The notes beneath the pieces are model-generated. The model ran no database searches, was not told the DNA's origin, and worked only from the letters and a program-made list of their open reading frames with translations. From assembly GCA_021018815.1 (NCBI GenBank), contig JAITYX010000136.1:310001-374000 (forward strand): a stretch of DNA of 64,000 bases, read 5' to 3'. This document shows positions 34,270-44,870 of this stretch, piece by piece. Every line of letters begins with the position of its first letter. Positions within the stretch are counted from its first letter, which is position 1. This DNA comes from Talinum fruticosum (Eukaryota; Streptophyta; Magnoliopsida; Caryophyllales; Talinaceae). The translations under genes were made by a program, and so were the position numbers.

Positions 34270-35346
34270 TTAAAATTTTCTTTATCCCCATCGGGTGGAC
34301 CAAATTTCCTAAATTTAGGCACATGAGATCGAACACCCGTTTTCTTGTATGACACATGGACCAAATTTTTTTATATTTGAGAAACATTATAATAAAAATT
34401 TTTAATATTTGAGAAACATTATAATAAAAATTATTTTTCTTATAAAAATAAAATATAATATTTTAAAATATTATAAATAATAATTTTTCAAATATTCATT
34501 ATTCATGAAATATTCGATATTGTGAAATAATATCTTTAATAAATCATATTTGTTCGTTTGTGTTTGTTTTCGTATCGTTTTGTTTGTTTATATTCGTTTC
34601 TGTTTATTTATGTTCGTTTCTACTCTTTTATGTTCGTTTTATTTCTATTTTTGTTTATATGTGTTTTGTATGTAAGTTCGAGACGGGTCATTATTCTCCA
34701 TTATTAAGATTATTGGTTTCTCTATTTTTGGTTATAATTCAAAATAAATTTAATTGAGTTAAAGTTTGATTATGCATCTCTGTATTCTTTGATCTGTTTA
34801 TGTATTCTTGTCCTTTCTTTGTATAATTTTCCTAGTTGAACACTAATTTAGGATAATTTAATCAAAGGACACGTGATATATAATGGTTCATCGGGGCATA
34901 ATAAGTTTTTAGCATCTCATTTTTTGGGTGTCATTTCCTTATCGATATGTGTGTGATGAGTGAGGGAAGTCTTATTTGTGCTTTTGTATATGTTTATGAA
35001 TAGATTGAACCTCAGCAAAATATAGCCATAAATTAGTTCTCATTATATAAAATTAGTTGGTCAATGGGGTGAAAGGTGGTGAAAGGATAATGCTCATGTT
35101 GTTTGGAACTTTTAGGATCACAATGGGATTCTTAGCTTTTATTATATCCTATCTTTGGAAGTGAAAGTTGTTGCAACTGGTTTTGAACTAAAAGCTTTGA
35201 ATTCTACATTTGTTCATCATCTTCTGGTATATGTGGATAATTGTTGACATATTATTGATATATGTGAACATCACTTGCTTTATATTTTCTTTATTTTGTG
35301 ATAATTTCTAGTTTAAACTTTTGATTTTATATTTATACTGATTTAG
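34270..35346. other. AT-rich spacer
   Basis: No gene seen. It holds a 30-bp tandem duplication around ATATTTGAGAAACATTATAA (34374-34435) and a stretch of imperfect TGTTCGTTT repeats (34550-34650). Confidence 0.55.
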
Positions 35347-36330
35347 ATGGCACCGTCTAAAATAAGGGATAAACTAAGTAATCAAGAAGGCAAATAAGGT
35401 TGTGCTAGTTGGTCTAGAAATTTTGTTCATCTTCTTTGACATATTTAGTGAGCACATTGAGAAGAGCAAAGGAAAGAGAAAGGGAACAATCTCTCAAAGA
35501 TTTGATTGGAAGAAAATACTGGCTAACTTTCAAAAGAAAATCAACTTACCATGGGGTAAGGATTCACTCAAGCACAAATATGATCAAATGTAGGTCAAAT
35601 GGAGTTTGTGGAAAAAAATTAAAAGTTAGAGAAACTGGTTTAGGATGGGATCAAGAGAAATGAACAATTGCGGCTAGTGCTGAATGGTGGATGAAAAAAA
35701 TTGAGATCAATTTACTTTTTTTTTAAATTCAAATTTATTGATAATAATTTTGATTATTAGGATTACTAGAAATGAGTTTTCTAGGTTATTATGAGTGTTA
35801 TTCTTATTTATACGAAGACATTAAATTTAAAACATTTCGAGATGAAGGAATTGACCCATAACTTAAGTGTAAACTGGTATGCTTATTTGGAGGCAATGTA
35901 GCTATTGGAGATGGTGTAATAACTCCTAACTTTGATCCCCTCCTAAGAGTGGCTAGCGAGAGCAACAATGAGTGTATATCCCTTCCCCACCGAGAGGATG
36001 AAAACGTTCAAAATTATCAATTATTAGTGAAGGCATTCATGAAATAAATGATCTTGACTTAGGCACGAGATGTTAGTGCGTGACAAAAGTTGTGGCATGA
36101 GAGTTCCCATGTATGTAGCCCTTCTCTGATAGTTACTTCTCCAATTTTACAAGTAATAGAAAATGATGGGGGTGATGAAGGCAAGAAGGTAACTAAATGC
36201 AATGTGTGAGGATCCAGATAAGAGTTTAAAGATTGGAAGTGGTAAAAAAAAAAATTGGACATGTCTGCTATATTATGTGAAAGACTTGATGAGATTATAG
36301 AAATCATAAATGAGAGAAACAAGAGAAAAA
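35347..36330 (+). pseudogene. Myb/SANT-like domain protein (Myb_DNA-bind_3 type), broken
   Basis: ATG 35347 opens MAPSKIRDKLSNQEG. Then, across stops and frameshifts, come RFDWKKILANFQKKINLPWG, DSLKHKYDQM, ETGLGWDQEK and AEWWMKK, the SANT-like block found in plant L1-interacting/Harbinger-associated Myb proteins. After an AT-rich interval come TFRDEGIDP and LVCLFGGNVAIGDGVITP, then CERLDEIIEIINER. Such proteins pair with PIF/Harbinger transposases or are their domesticated kin. No transposase partner is visible nearby. At least three in-frame stops make this a pseudogene. Confidence 0.75.
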
Positions 36331-36610
36331 TAAGTGCTAGTGAGCCAGCTCCCCTCCCCCTCTCTTTTTGTTGTTGTTGTTACTGCTTGCAGTTGTGGGC
36401 CATGAGAAAGGTTCCCCCTCTCCCTCTCTTTTTCTTCTCACTCTTGAATTGAAGTTGGTGATTGCAACCCTATCATTAATGATTCCCTGGTTGCAAGTTC
36501 TGAATTGTACTTTAATGTCTTCTAATAGGCAATATTGTGGTTGTCTCACTCTTGAATTCTTCCCAACCCCATGGTTTCGGATTACTCATGTAGCATGGAG
36601 CTAAATCTGA
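36331..36610. other. Short spacer before the MULE
   Basis: Pyrimidine-rich patches (CCCCTCCCCCTCTC, then CCCCCTCTCCCTCTC) and no supported gene. Confidence 0.5.
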
Positions 36611-36637
36611 ATTCAATGTCTATGTCTATGAAACTGT

Positions 36638-36709
36638 GGATATCTAATAAGCTCAGTCAGTAGAGCACTTGTGTTATTACACAAAGATGTTCAAATCCCA
36701 TATAGGCTG
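36638..36709 (+). other. tRNA-like sequence, left MULE terminus (decayed)
   Basis: AAGCTCAGTCAGTAGAGC (box A and D arm), an anticodon-arm-like GTGTTATTACAC, and GTTCAAATCCC (box B). Three G of the T stem seen in the right copy are missing here. Confidence 0.65.
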
Positions 36710-36870
36710 AAAACAAAACTAGAAACAATACATTCGGACCATTTCAAGCATGCCCAAGTTCAGCGAAAAGTTAAAAACTTGCATAAAACTTGGAGGTTGT
36801 TAAGGTCCGGGACATGTCCCAAAAGCAGTCTAGGAAGATGATTCATGAAAAGAAGGACTATCCAAGCAAA

Positions 36871-37700
36871 GGTTCCAATTTTAGCATATTGAGTTCCTAG
36901 TTTTCAACATAATTTTATACTTTTGGGACATTTTTTGCATTTATTGGTATGTAATATTTTAGGTAGTTTTTAGTTATGTTTTGCACATCTTTTGATGGAT
37001 ATATTCCATCCTTATTCTTACCAGCAAAGTGCCATGCCCTCTAGTTCAGTTTAGGCCAGAACAAGTTTATTTGCTAGCAAGACATGTGTATAAAAGTTAA
37101 AGGAAGTTTATTTTGAAGCAGCCGGGGTTATGAACACGCCTAAAATGAAGTTAGAAAGGTTATTATATAGAGGAAAGAGCTGTCAAAGCAAGGTTTCCAA
37201 TTTTAGCATATTGAGTTCCTAGTTTTCAATAATTTTATACTTTTGGGACATTTTTTGCATTTATTGGTATGTAATATTTTAGGTAGTTTTTAGTTATGTT
37301 TTGCACATCTTTTGATGGATATATTCCATCCTTATTCTTACCAACAAAGTGCCATGCCCTCTAGTTCGGTTTAGGCCGAACAAGTTTAGTTGCTAGCAAG
37401 ACATGTGTATAAAAGTTAAAGGAAGTTTATTTTGAAGCAGTCGGGACTATGAACACGCCTAAAATGAAGTTAGAAAGGTTATTATATAGAGGAAAGAGCT
37501 CGTTAAAGCAAGGTTTCCAATTTTAGCATATTGAGTTCCTAGTTTTCAACATAATTTTTTTATTTTTGAGATATTTTTTACATTTATTGATCCGGAATAT
37601 TTTATGTAGTTTTTAGTTATGTTTTGTACATCTTTTGATAAATACATTCTAGCTATGCCATTGAGTTCGGTTTAGGTCAGAACAAGTCCATTTGGGAGCT
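36871..37700 (+). repeat. Subterminal array, about 320-bp period, left
   Basis: Units begin GGTTCCAATTTTAGCATATTG at 36871, 37192 and 37512. Two are complete and the third is truncated. They share TTGGTATGTAATATTTTAGG and GCTAGCAAGACATGTG. The same unit recurs inverted at the right end with the same period. Confidence 0.85.
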
Positions 37701-38529
37701 GCCAAGTCTCGAAACAACAAATGATTCCCATAGGCATACAAATCCAAATAAGCTTAAGATGTGTAAGGAAAATTCAATTACAAAGACCTCAACCTCTTTC
37801 ATTAATTATCACCCGCCAATGGGAACTACAAGTCAATTAGAAAGAGTTCAACCTTTTAAAAAGATGTTTCAAAAGCCAATACATACATGTTCCTACAAGC
37901 ATATAAAGCCAAGAACACAAAAGTCTAAAAAGTATTTTGAAAATTACATCAAATGTAAAATGTCCAAGATTTCAAATCCATGAAAGTCGCACTTCCACGT
38001 TTTATCCAAAATTTTCAAAGTATGTTCCCACTTGAAAGTTCAACTTCCACGTATTATCCAACATCTTTCACCTAAAGTTAAAAAAATACAATTAAACCAT
38101 GACAAGAATAATCCAATTATAAATAATAGAGAAATTTTTACCTTTAGTAGCTCTTTGAAGGACAATTTCAGCTATCATGGTAGACTTGTTATCCACAAGC
38201 TTTACAAATTCTCAACCTCTTGGCTTGTTGCACCATTGCTTTCTCTTTTTTCATCTTTAATTCATTTACCACTTCCTTTCGTATTGCATTGCTTAGGTGG
38301 GAGAATGCCGATTTGATCGGGAGTACTTAATCCAATAAATGACTCTAACTCATTTATAGCATGGCGATGACCGTAGGAAGAAGACGGCAGGTGGACGACT
38401 GTGGTGGGAAGCAGCCGGCAGACGTGAGAGAGAGGGAGTAAGCGAAATTAGTAAGAGGGGCAGAAATTGGGTGAGGCGGGAGGTCGAGACCCCTTACGGT
38501 GATTTTTTTTTCGTTTTTAAAATTAAAAA

Positions 38530-38644
38530 ATTCTCTTTTAATCCGAGCTCTCTAATTATAATTGAGTGGTTTAGATTAGATATGCTCACCTAATAAGTGA
38601 GCATACCTAAAGGGAAGGGCTCACTTGAACCCTCTCTCTCTCTC

Positions 38645-38740
<96 letters not shown>

Positions 38741-38860
38741 AATTGTTCAAGTGAGCTCTCCCTTTAGGTGAGCCCTAACTTTAGGTGAGCACTTTTAATC
38801 TCAACCATTGAATTTTGATTCAATGATTGAGATTAAAATAGGAAATTTTGATTTTTAAAA
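38530..38860. repeat. Foldback structure with (AT)n centre
   Basis: Left arm CCTAAAGGGAAGGGCTCACTTGAAC and right arm GTTCAAGTGAGCTCTCCCTTTAGG are near-perfect inverses around 93 bp of (TA)n (38646-38738). Weaker pairing (TGCTCACCTAA, GTTTAGATTA/TAATCTCAACC) extends the arms to about 80 bp. It is probably a small foldback MITE inserted in the MULE. Confidence 0.75.
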
Positions 38861-38873
38861 AAATTATGTTTTT

Positions 38874-39440
38874 TTGGGAGAGGGGGAGGACTGGAAAATC
38901 ATCGTCATTTTCCATCCTCTTTCCAGCCCTCCCAAGCTCTCTCTCTCTCGCTCTAGCTCTCGCTCTCTCTTTCGTCCGCCTCCCGTTGCCCACCTCCACC
39001 TGTCCATCTGCGGCCTCTCCCCACCGCCGGCGTCTGTTTGGCCTCTTCCCACCTGCGAGTCGGCGAGACTTCCTTGTGGTTCTCTCATGGTTCCCTCTTC
39101 TCTCTTTCCGGCCGGCCGGCAGACTTCCTCCCGCCGGCGTCCACCTCCGGTTAGGTCGTCCCTCTCCTGCCCTATCCTCTCTTTCTTCCTTCCTTCTTCT
39201 CACCCGAATTGGTCTCATCGGTATCTCTGTCGCCTGAATCACTCGTCGTTGCTATCTCTCTCGCTCGTCGAGTCCCGTCCGTCGTCCAGCCCCATAATCA
39301 ACCACCGAATCAATCGTCGAAGTCATCGGCTACCCGGACGCAGCCCCGGCCAGCCCCGCAAGTTGCCTTCCTACCCCGGTCGGCCTCCGTCCTCCCTAGC
39401 ATCCCCCTCCACCGTCGGAACCCTAAATGGTAATTGTTAA
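38874..39440 (+). other. GC-rich open stretch, possible captured leader or first exon
   Basis: 188 codons are open, rich in Pro, Ser, Arg and Leu, from a CT-rich sequence. It ends in AACCCTAAATGGTAATTG, which joins directly to the NRAMP fragment on the other strand. The opposite strand is also largely open, as expected of GC-rich, low-complexity DNA. No domain is recognised. It may be host 5' sequence acquired by the MULE. Confidence 0.35.
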
Positions 39441-39449
39441 TCTAAGTTT

Positions 39450-39760
39450 TGATGAAATAAGATGTTCAACGCGAAAGCTATGCCTACACTTCCGGGATAT
39501 CCGTTGCTATAACAACTAATTCTGCTAGGAGCCATAAGCAATACTTGACAATTACAAGGTACTCTACTTTGCACAGTTCTAACAAGTGTTTGCCTTGCAA
39601 ATTCCAGAATCATATGATAAATTAGATATTGTGAGTAAACCTGTTTTAATAATTGATTCGAGATGAGATCATTAGGCTTACCTATGGATACACCAAGATT
39701 TACTGCTAGAGATTGGATTATCAAGGCAAATATCAACCCAAAAAGTATCACCCATAGTAG
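39450..39760 (-). pseudogene. Captured NRAMP metal-transporter fragment, two exons
   Basis: Exon A, 39682-39760, encodes [20 protein letters not shown] then NLGVSIG. It is preceded by TTTTTCAG and followed by GTAAGC. Exon B starts at 39593 after TTTGCAAG and continues [30 protein letters not shown], then (after a one-base frameshift) [10 protein letters not shown]. The split Gly codon joins the exons in frame. This is the conserved NRAMP transmembrane region just after the DPGN helix: proton-coupled Mn/Fe transport. The DPGN and MPH motifs themselves are absent. Only an internal gene piece with its intron is present, so it was acquired as DNA, not as retrocopied RNA. Confidence 0.88.
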
Positions 39761-40029
39761 CTGAAAAACAAATTGTACAATTAGTAAACATGTGTACTGA
39801 ATCAACAGTCTCTTTTGGTCAATTGGAAGCCGAGAGATAGTAGAATAAGAGTTGAATGCTCATGTGTAGGTCGTGTTATTCAACTAAGCTAAACTATCAT
39901 TAGTTAATATTTGTGTGCAATATGCTGAAATTTCTCTTTTGTTGCTAATCCAAGGTTCATTGCCCATTTTGTAAATTTTGAAATCTGACGAGTACTTAAT
40001 TATATGTAGGGAAGATAATTAAGATGAGC

Positions 40030-42178
40030 TTCAAACACTTCAAAAATTCAGAAGTGCTACACATATTGCAAAGGAGTGGATACCTTTTTGTGAAGAGGAG
40101 TTCAAACCAAAAGAGGGATTAGAGTTTGCTAACGTCGAAGAATGTGAGAAATTCTATAAATCTTATGCTCGTCATGTTGGTTTTAGTGTACGTAAATCAA
40201 GATCTAAGAAGACTAAAGAAGGTGTCCACTCACATCAATATTTTATTTGCTCTAAACAAGGATTTAGGTAAACATCAACGAATGTGAACCCTAATCGGAA
40301 AGTGAAGTTAGACTAGAGAGGGTTGTAATGCAATGATTGGTTTCAAAAAAACAAGTATTGGCGCATATGTAATTTTCAAATTTCATGAAGGTCATACACA
40401 TTTACTTGCAACTCCTAGGAAGCATCATATGCTAAAGTCTAATAGAGTTGTAAATAGTGTGCATAGGACTTTATTCAAGTCAGTTACTCGTGCTAATATT
40501 GGACCTTCTAAAGCTCATCGCATTATTAAAGAGCAAGTTGGTGTCTTTGAAAATGTTGGGTGTAGTAAACAAGACTTGAAAAACTTTCAAAGAGACTTGG
40601 AGGCATTTATCAAAGATTTTGATGCTCAAATGTTTATTGAGAATTTTAAGAGGAAGCGGGGGTTCATCCATCATTTTATTTTGCCTACGAGTTGGATGTT
40701 GATGGTACACTTAAACATGTGCTTTGGGCAGATGCCATTGCAAGACTTAATTATTCACTCTATGGTGATGTGGTCTCTTTTGATACAACATATGATACTA
40801 ATAGATACAGAATGATATTTACCCCTTTCATTGGGTTGGATAACCATAGGTTGTGTTATACATTTGGGGCTGCATTTTTGGGGGATGAGAAAGCAAAATC
40901 ATTTAAGTGGTTGTTTGACACGTTTTTAGATGCAATGGGGGTCGGATGCCTGTTTGTCTTATTACCGATCAAGATCTTGCAATGAAAGTGCAATACAAGA
41001 AAATTTTCAAATAACTATCCATCGATTTTGCATTTGGCATATTATGAGAAAATTATCCGAGAAGGTGGGATGTTCTTTGAATAGTAACAATGACTTTCTT
41101 GCACGATTCAAATCATGTGTCTACAATTCAGAGACTCCTATAGAATTTGAACAAGGGTGGCAAACTGTTATTCAAGATTTTGATTTGCATAATAATTCAT
41201 GGTTGTCGCATTTGTATCATATTCGAGATTTTTGGGTGAAGTATTGAGAACCACATCAAGATCTGAAAGTGAAAACCGATTCTTTAGTAATTTCACAAAT
41301 CCACATTTGAGTTTGATTGAGTTTTGGATTCAATTTAAAAGTGCAGTGGAGTTGTAAAGGCATAATCGATTGCAAGCGGATAATGAAACATCTTCTTCTA
41401 TGCCTGTGTTAAAGACAACTAAAGATTTAAAGAGGCATGCATGTGAAATCTATACCTATGTTAATTTTTATAAGTTTCAAGATGAGTTTTAGAATGCTTT
41501 TATGGATTATGAGGTTGAGGATAAGCAAGCGATAAAGGAGGGGTTATTAATTAGTGTGTTGGATAATAGCCGAAATAGGACTATAAAAGGCAAGTTGTAT
41601 ATGACCCCTCTACTCATGTAGCACATTGCTCATGCAAAATGTTTGAATATGAAGGTATTCCTTGTTGCCATATGTTGTGTATTTTGAAGGGAAAGGCTTT
41701 ACGAGAACTGACATCATATTATGTTTTGAATAGATGGACTAAGATGGCGGTAAATAAGCCAATTTTTGATGTGAATGGCACTATTTTAGAAGGACGTTCA
41801 CAAATGGAACTCCAAGACAAGTTAATTTCAAGAAATTGGGTTGACTTTTTAGATTGTATGCAACTCGCCGGAAGAAGCACGGAAATCCTCAACCTTGCTA
41901 GGAAAAGAATTCAATGTATTTTAAAAGCAGTGAATGAGTTGAAGGGAACTACAAGTGAGAGTAAAATAAGTGAGTTGGAGTCATTTATTGGATCAAGTGC
42001 TCCCGATCAAATCGACATTCTCCCACCTAAGCAATGCAATACGAAAGGAAGTGGTAAACAAATTAAAGGTGGAAAAGATAAAGCAATGGAGCAACAAGCC
42101 AAGAGGTTAAGACTTTGTAAAGCTTGTGGACAACAAGCCTACCACGACAGCCGAAATTGTCCTTCAAAGAACTTATAA
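40030..42178 (+). pseudogene. FAR1/MULE-type transposase, broken
   Basis: The FAR1 DNA-binding domain (FANVEECEKFYKSYARHVGF, then SVRKSRSK) lies at 40125-40215. A linker (GCNAMIGFKKTSIGAY, FHEGHTHLLATPRK) follows. The MULE transposase core carries VVSFDTTYDTNRYRMIF and GLDNHRLCYTFGAAFLGDEK (40760-40895), and HRFCIWHIMRKL (41020-41057). The SWIM zinc finger (FEYEGIPCCHMLCILKG) spans 41643-41695. A C-terminal CxxC knuckle (CKACGQQAYHDSRNC) precedes TAA. Stops (40271, 40313) and frameshifts near 40660, 40950 and 41245-41640 break it. Intact relatives cut and paste the element. FAR1/FHY3 are domesticated homologues. Confidence 0.95.
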
Positions 42179-42519
42179 AGGTAAAAATTTCTTATATTAT
42201 TTGTAATTGGATTATTTTTGTCATGGTCTAAATGTAGTTTTTTATTTTTTATTATTTTATATCTTAGGTGGAAGATGTTGGACAATATGTGGAAGTGGAA
42301 TTTTCAAGTGGGAACATGCTTTGAAGATGTTGGACAAAATGTGGAAGTGCAACTTTCAAGTGGGAACATGCTTATGTGCACATTTTACATTTGATGTAAT
42401 TTGTTATTGTTTTGTATTAGGAACATGCTTGTCTTGGCTTTTGAAACATCTTCGTAAAAGGTTGAGATCTTTCTAATTGACTTGTATTCCCCATTGATTG
42501 GTGATAATTAATGGAAGAG

Positions 42520-43590
42520 GTTGAAGTCTTCCTTCAACTTTTACGCGCATGTCTCACTAGCAATGACACTTGTTATATCCTACACTGAACTTGCTAGCAA
42601 CTACACTTGTTCAATCAATTGGAAGGCATATCCATCATAAGATGTGTAAAATATAACTAAAAACTACCTCAAATATTACATACCATTAAATGGAAAAAAT
42701 GTCTCAAAAATAAAAATTCTACTGAAAATTAGGAACTCATTATGCTTGAAATTGCAATTCTTGCTTTTACTACTTGTTTCCTCTATGGTATAACCTTCTA
42801 ACTTGATTTTTAGGCGTATCCGTAGCCCTGGCTGTTCAAAAATAAAATTCATTCAACTTTTACGCACATATCTTGCTAGCAACGACACTTGTTCTATCCT
42901 AAACTGAACTTGTTAGCAACTCGCACTTGTTCGATCAATTGGAGAGCATATCCATCATAATATGTGTAAAATATAAGTCAAAACTACCTCAAATATTACA
43001 TACCAATAAATGAAAAAATGTCTCAATAATAAAAAATTCCGTTGAAAATTAGGAACTCATTATGCTGAAATTGGAACTCTTGCTTTTACTATTCTTTCCT
43101 CTATGGTATAACCTTCTAACTTCATTTTTAGGCCTATCCGTAGCCACTGACTACTAAAAAATAAAATTCATTCAACTTTTACGCGCATATCTTACTAGCA
43201 ACGACACTTGTTCTATCCTAGACTGAACTTGCTAGCAATTGCACTTGTTCAGTCAATTGGAGAGCATATCCATCATAAGATGTGTAAAATATATGTAAAA
43301 ACTACCTCAAATATTACATACCAATAAATGAAAAAAATGTCTCAAAAATAAAAAATTCCGTTGAAAATTAGGAACTTATTATGCTTGAAATTGGAACTCT
43401 TGCTTTTACTACTCTTTCCTCTATGGTATAACCTTCTAACTTCATTTTTAGGCGTGTCCGTAGACCTGACTGCTCAAAAATAAAATTCATTCAACTTTTA
43501 AGCGCATGTCTTGCTAGCAACGGCACTTGTTCTATCCTAGACCGAGCTTGCTAGTAACTCGCACTTGTTCGATCAACTTTTATGCATCTT
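42520..43590 (-). repeat. Subterminal array, about 320-bp period, right
   Basis: AAATTAGGAACTYATTATGC recurs near 42726, 43046 and 43366. Units share CTAGCAACGACACTTGTTC and AGCATATCCATCATAA. On the opposite strand they match the left array unit. Confidence 0.85.
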
Positions 43591-43604
43591 TGTAGTTTTG
43601 TTTT

Positions 43605-43677
43605 CAGCCTATGTGGGATTTGAACCCACATCTTTGTGTAATAATACAAATTCTCTACCAATTGAGCTAATAGGCGT
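43605..43677 (-). other. tRNA-like cloverleaf, right MULE terminus
   Basis: On the minus strand: acceptor GCCTAT/ATAGGC (6 bp), D arm AGCTCAATTGGTAGAGA, anticodon stem TTTGT/ACAAA with an 8-base loop, and T arm GTGGG-TTCAAAT-CCCAC (perfect 5 bp). Both Pol III boxes are good. The oversize anticodon loop and short acceptor argue against a working tRNA. Its inverted partner at 36638-36709 shows it is part of the transposon terminus. Confidence 0.75.
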
Positions 43678-43955
43678 CCAAGGTTTCATAGACATAAACA
43701 CCGAATGGTGTATGCTCATTTATGAAACAACTCTTTTTTTAGAAAAAATAAAATAGATCCCATACCAGCTCTAAGGACAGGTTAGCTATGACCCCACTCT
43801 AGGATTCTATTATTCTAGACAAAAGGCTGTAACTTAACCATAGCAAAATGCTTTCAAGAGACATGAAACTACTCCTTTTTCAAAATAAACTAGACAAGCA
43901 TCATGCAACTTTAAAGATGTCAACTAAACATACCACCATAATTGACTCGGTCAGT

Positions 43956-44350
43956 CTACGCTTGAGAATCTCCAAGCTCAAGAGAGCCTTGATTTTCATC
44001 CAAGTTAAATTTGTTGCAAACCTTGTTGAAAGGAATGCCGCTTTCTTCCTCGTTCAAGACCATGTCATCTTTATCCACATCATAGCTTCCAAAATCATCC
44101 TCATCGTTGTCATTCAAAATCCAAGCAGACTGAAATAATCAGAATTTGTCAACTAGATGGAGCCAAATAAAGACTTAACTCCAGAGGTGAAGTTGAACCA
44201 AATGGACCATTGCACGGGAGGAAATAAAATAAATGCAAGAAAATTGACAAGAAATTAACAAGAAACCTATTCTCCAGCTAAGGGATCCGGAATGTTCTCA
44301 ATGAGCAAAGGCTCTTGCTTTGAATCATCGAGCATTATGGTGTGAATCAC
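43956..44350 (-). pseudogene. TSR1 pre-rRNA-processing protein fragment, two exons
   Basis: Exon 44267-44350 (after TACTAG) encodes DDSKQEPLLIENIPDPLAGE and then TAG before a GTTTCT donor. Exon 43956-44129 (after TATTTCAG) encodes SAWILNDNDEDDFGSYDVDK and more, and ends in TAG. The block KQEPLL.EN.PDPLAGE followed by an acidic AWI.D..DED segment is the linker of plant TSR1, a GTPase-like factor for 40S ribosome assembly. The usual QTWPT segment after AGE is missing and a stop lies at the exon end. This is a broken fragment, just outside the MULE's right end. Confidence 0.75.
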
Positions 44351-44399
44351 CTAGTATGAACAGAGAAGTGCACAAATAAGAACATTTATATGATAGAAA

Positions 44400-44870
44400 A
44401 TGTAGCAAAAATATCAGGCTCACATGAAGAACATGATTTCATGACATCTCCCACATCTTTACTCCTTTTGTTGTGTGAAGGACAATGCCCCCTACATTGT
44501 AAAGAATATTAAATGAAACTTGAAGTAGCACAACATTTGTTATGAACCAAAAAACAAAAGCAAAAATAAGATATGTTCACCCCATGAGAACTTCTTAGCA
44601 CAATGCTTGCAACTGGCTCCTGGTAAGTTTGATAATTAGCTTCCAAGCATTAAACCAATGTTACTAATATACTTCGGTAAGAAATTTGTAGAACTGATTG
44701 AAAAAATGACATGTGTTTGAGCACAAGGTAGAAAAACCTTTAGAAACTGGGGATATTCTTTTGAAGACAAAAGCAGCACACACCATGCCTTAGCCTCTTC
44801 TTTTATGATGATGGTAGGATGAGTTCAACAAGGATGGTTAAATGACACTTTAACTATTTGAATCTCCCCT
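44400..44870 (-). pseudogene. Exon-like pieces of unknown origin upstream of the TSR1 fragment
   Basis: On the minus strand three short open pieces have splice-like edges: IIIKEEAKAWCVLLLSSKEY (near 44720-44805), EPVASIVLRSSHG after ACCAG (44585-44625), and GGIVLHTTKGVKMWEMS (44455-44510). They do not join in one frame and I cannot name the protein. They may belong to the same acquired gene cluster as the TSR1 exons, or to another gene. Confidence 0.3.

Larger units (their letters stand above)
36611..38080 (+). repeat. Left terminal inverted repeat of the MULE
   Basis: It pairs with 42265-43706 in inverted orientation: the outer 100 bp are closely similar, then the 320-bp arrays, then the inner block CGCACTTCCACG...CACTTGAAAGTTCAACTTCC (37987-38050). 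The match is clear by eye but diverged, with many substitutions and some unit-length differences. Confidence 0.8.
36611..43706 (+). mobile_element. FAR1-type MULE with about 1.4-kb inverted termini
   Basis: Both ends match as inverted copies. Reading inward, each goes ATTCRRTGTYTATGTCTATG, then a tRNA-like segment, GGCTGAAAACAAAACTA, an array of about 320-bp repeats, and a block with TGGAAGT and CAAGTGGGAACAT words. Between the termini are a foldback with an (AT)n centre, a GC-rich open stretch, an NRAMP fragment on the opposite strand, and a FAR1-type MULE transposase. I could not fix a 9-11-bp target-site duplication, so the outer ends are good to a few bases only. The transposase has stops and frameshifts, so this copy is non-autonomous now. 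Confidence 0.85.
42265..43706 (-). repeat. Right terminal inverted repeat of the MULE
   Basis: Inverse of 36611-38080. It starts internally with TGGAAGATGTTGGACAA and TCAAGTGGGAACATGC words (partly duplicated in place), runs through the 320-bp array, and ends with the tRNA-like segment. Confidence 0.8.

Noticed and set aside
38820..39242. Minus-strand Arg-rich frame opposite the GC-rich stretch in the MULE
   Set aside because: Shadow frame of a CT/GC-rich sequence with no domain. Neither strand can be firmly called coding.
40333..40815. Start of a separate short gene at ATG 40333
   Set aside because: It is the continuation of the FAR1-type transposase after an upstream stop. Its motifs are collinear with the rest of the transposase.
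43605..43677. Functional tRNA gene on the minus strand
   Set aside because: The acceptor stem is only 6 bp, the anticodon loop has 8 bases, and an inverted decayed copy lies at the other MULE end. It is a tRNA-like part of the transposon.
36638..43680. Two independent SINE insertions at the tRNA-like segments
   Set aside because: The similarity continues well beyond the tRNA-like part on both sides in inverted orientation, so these are element termini. Neither has its own A-tail or duplication.
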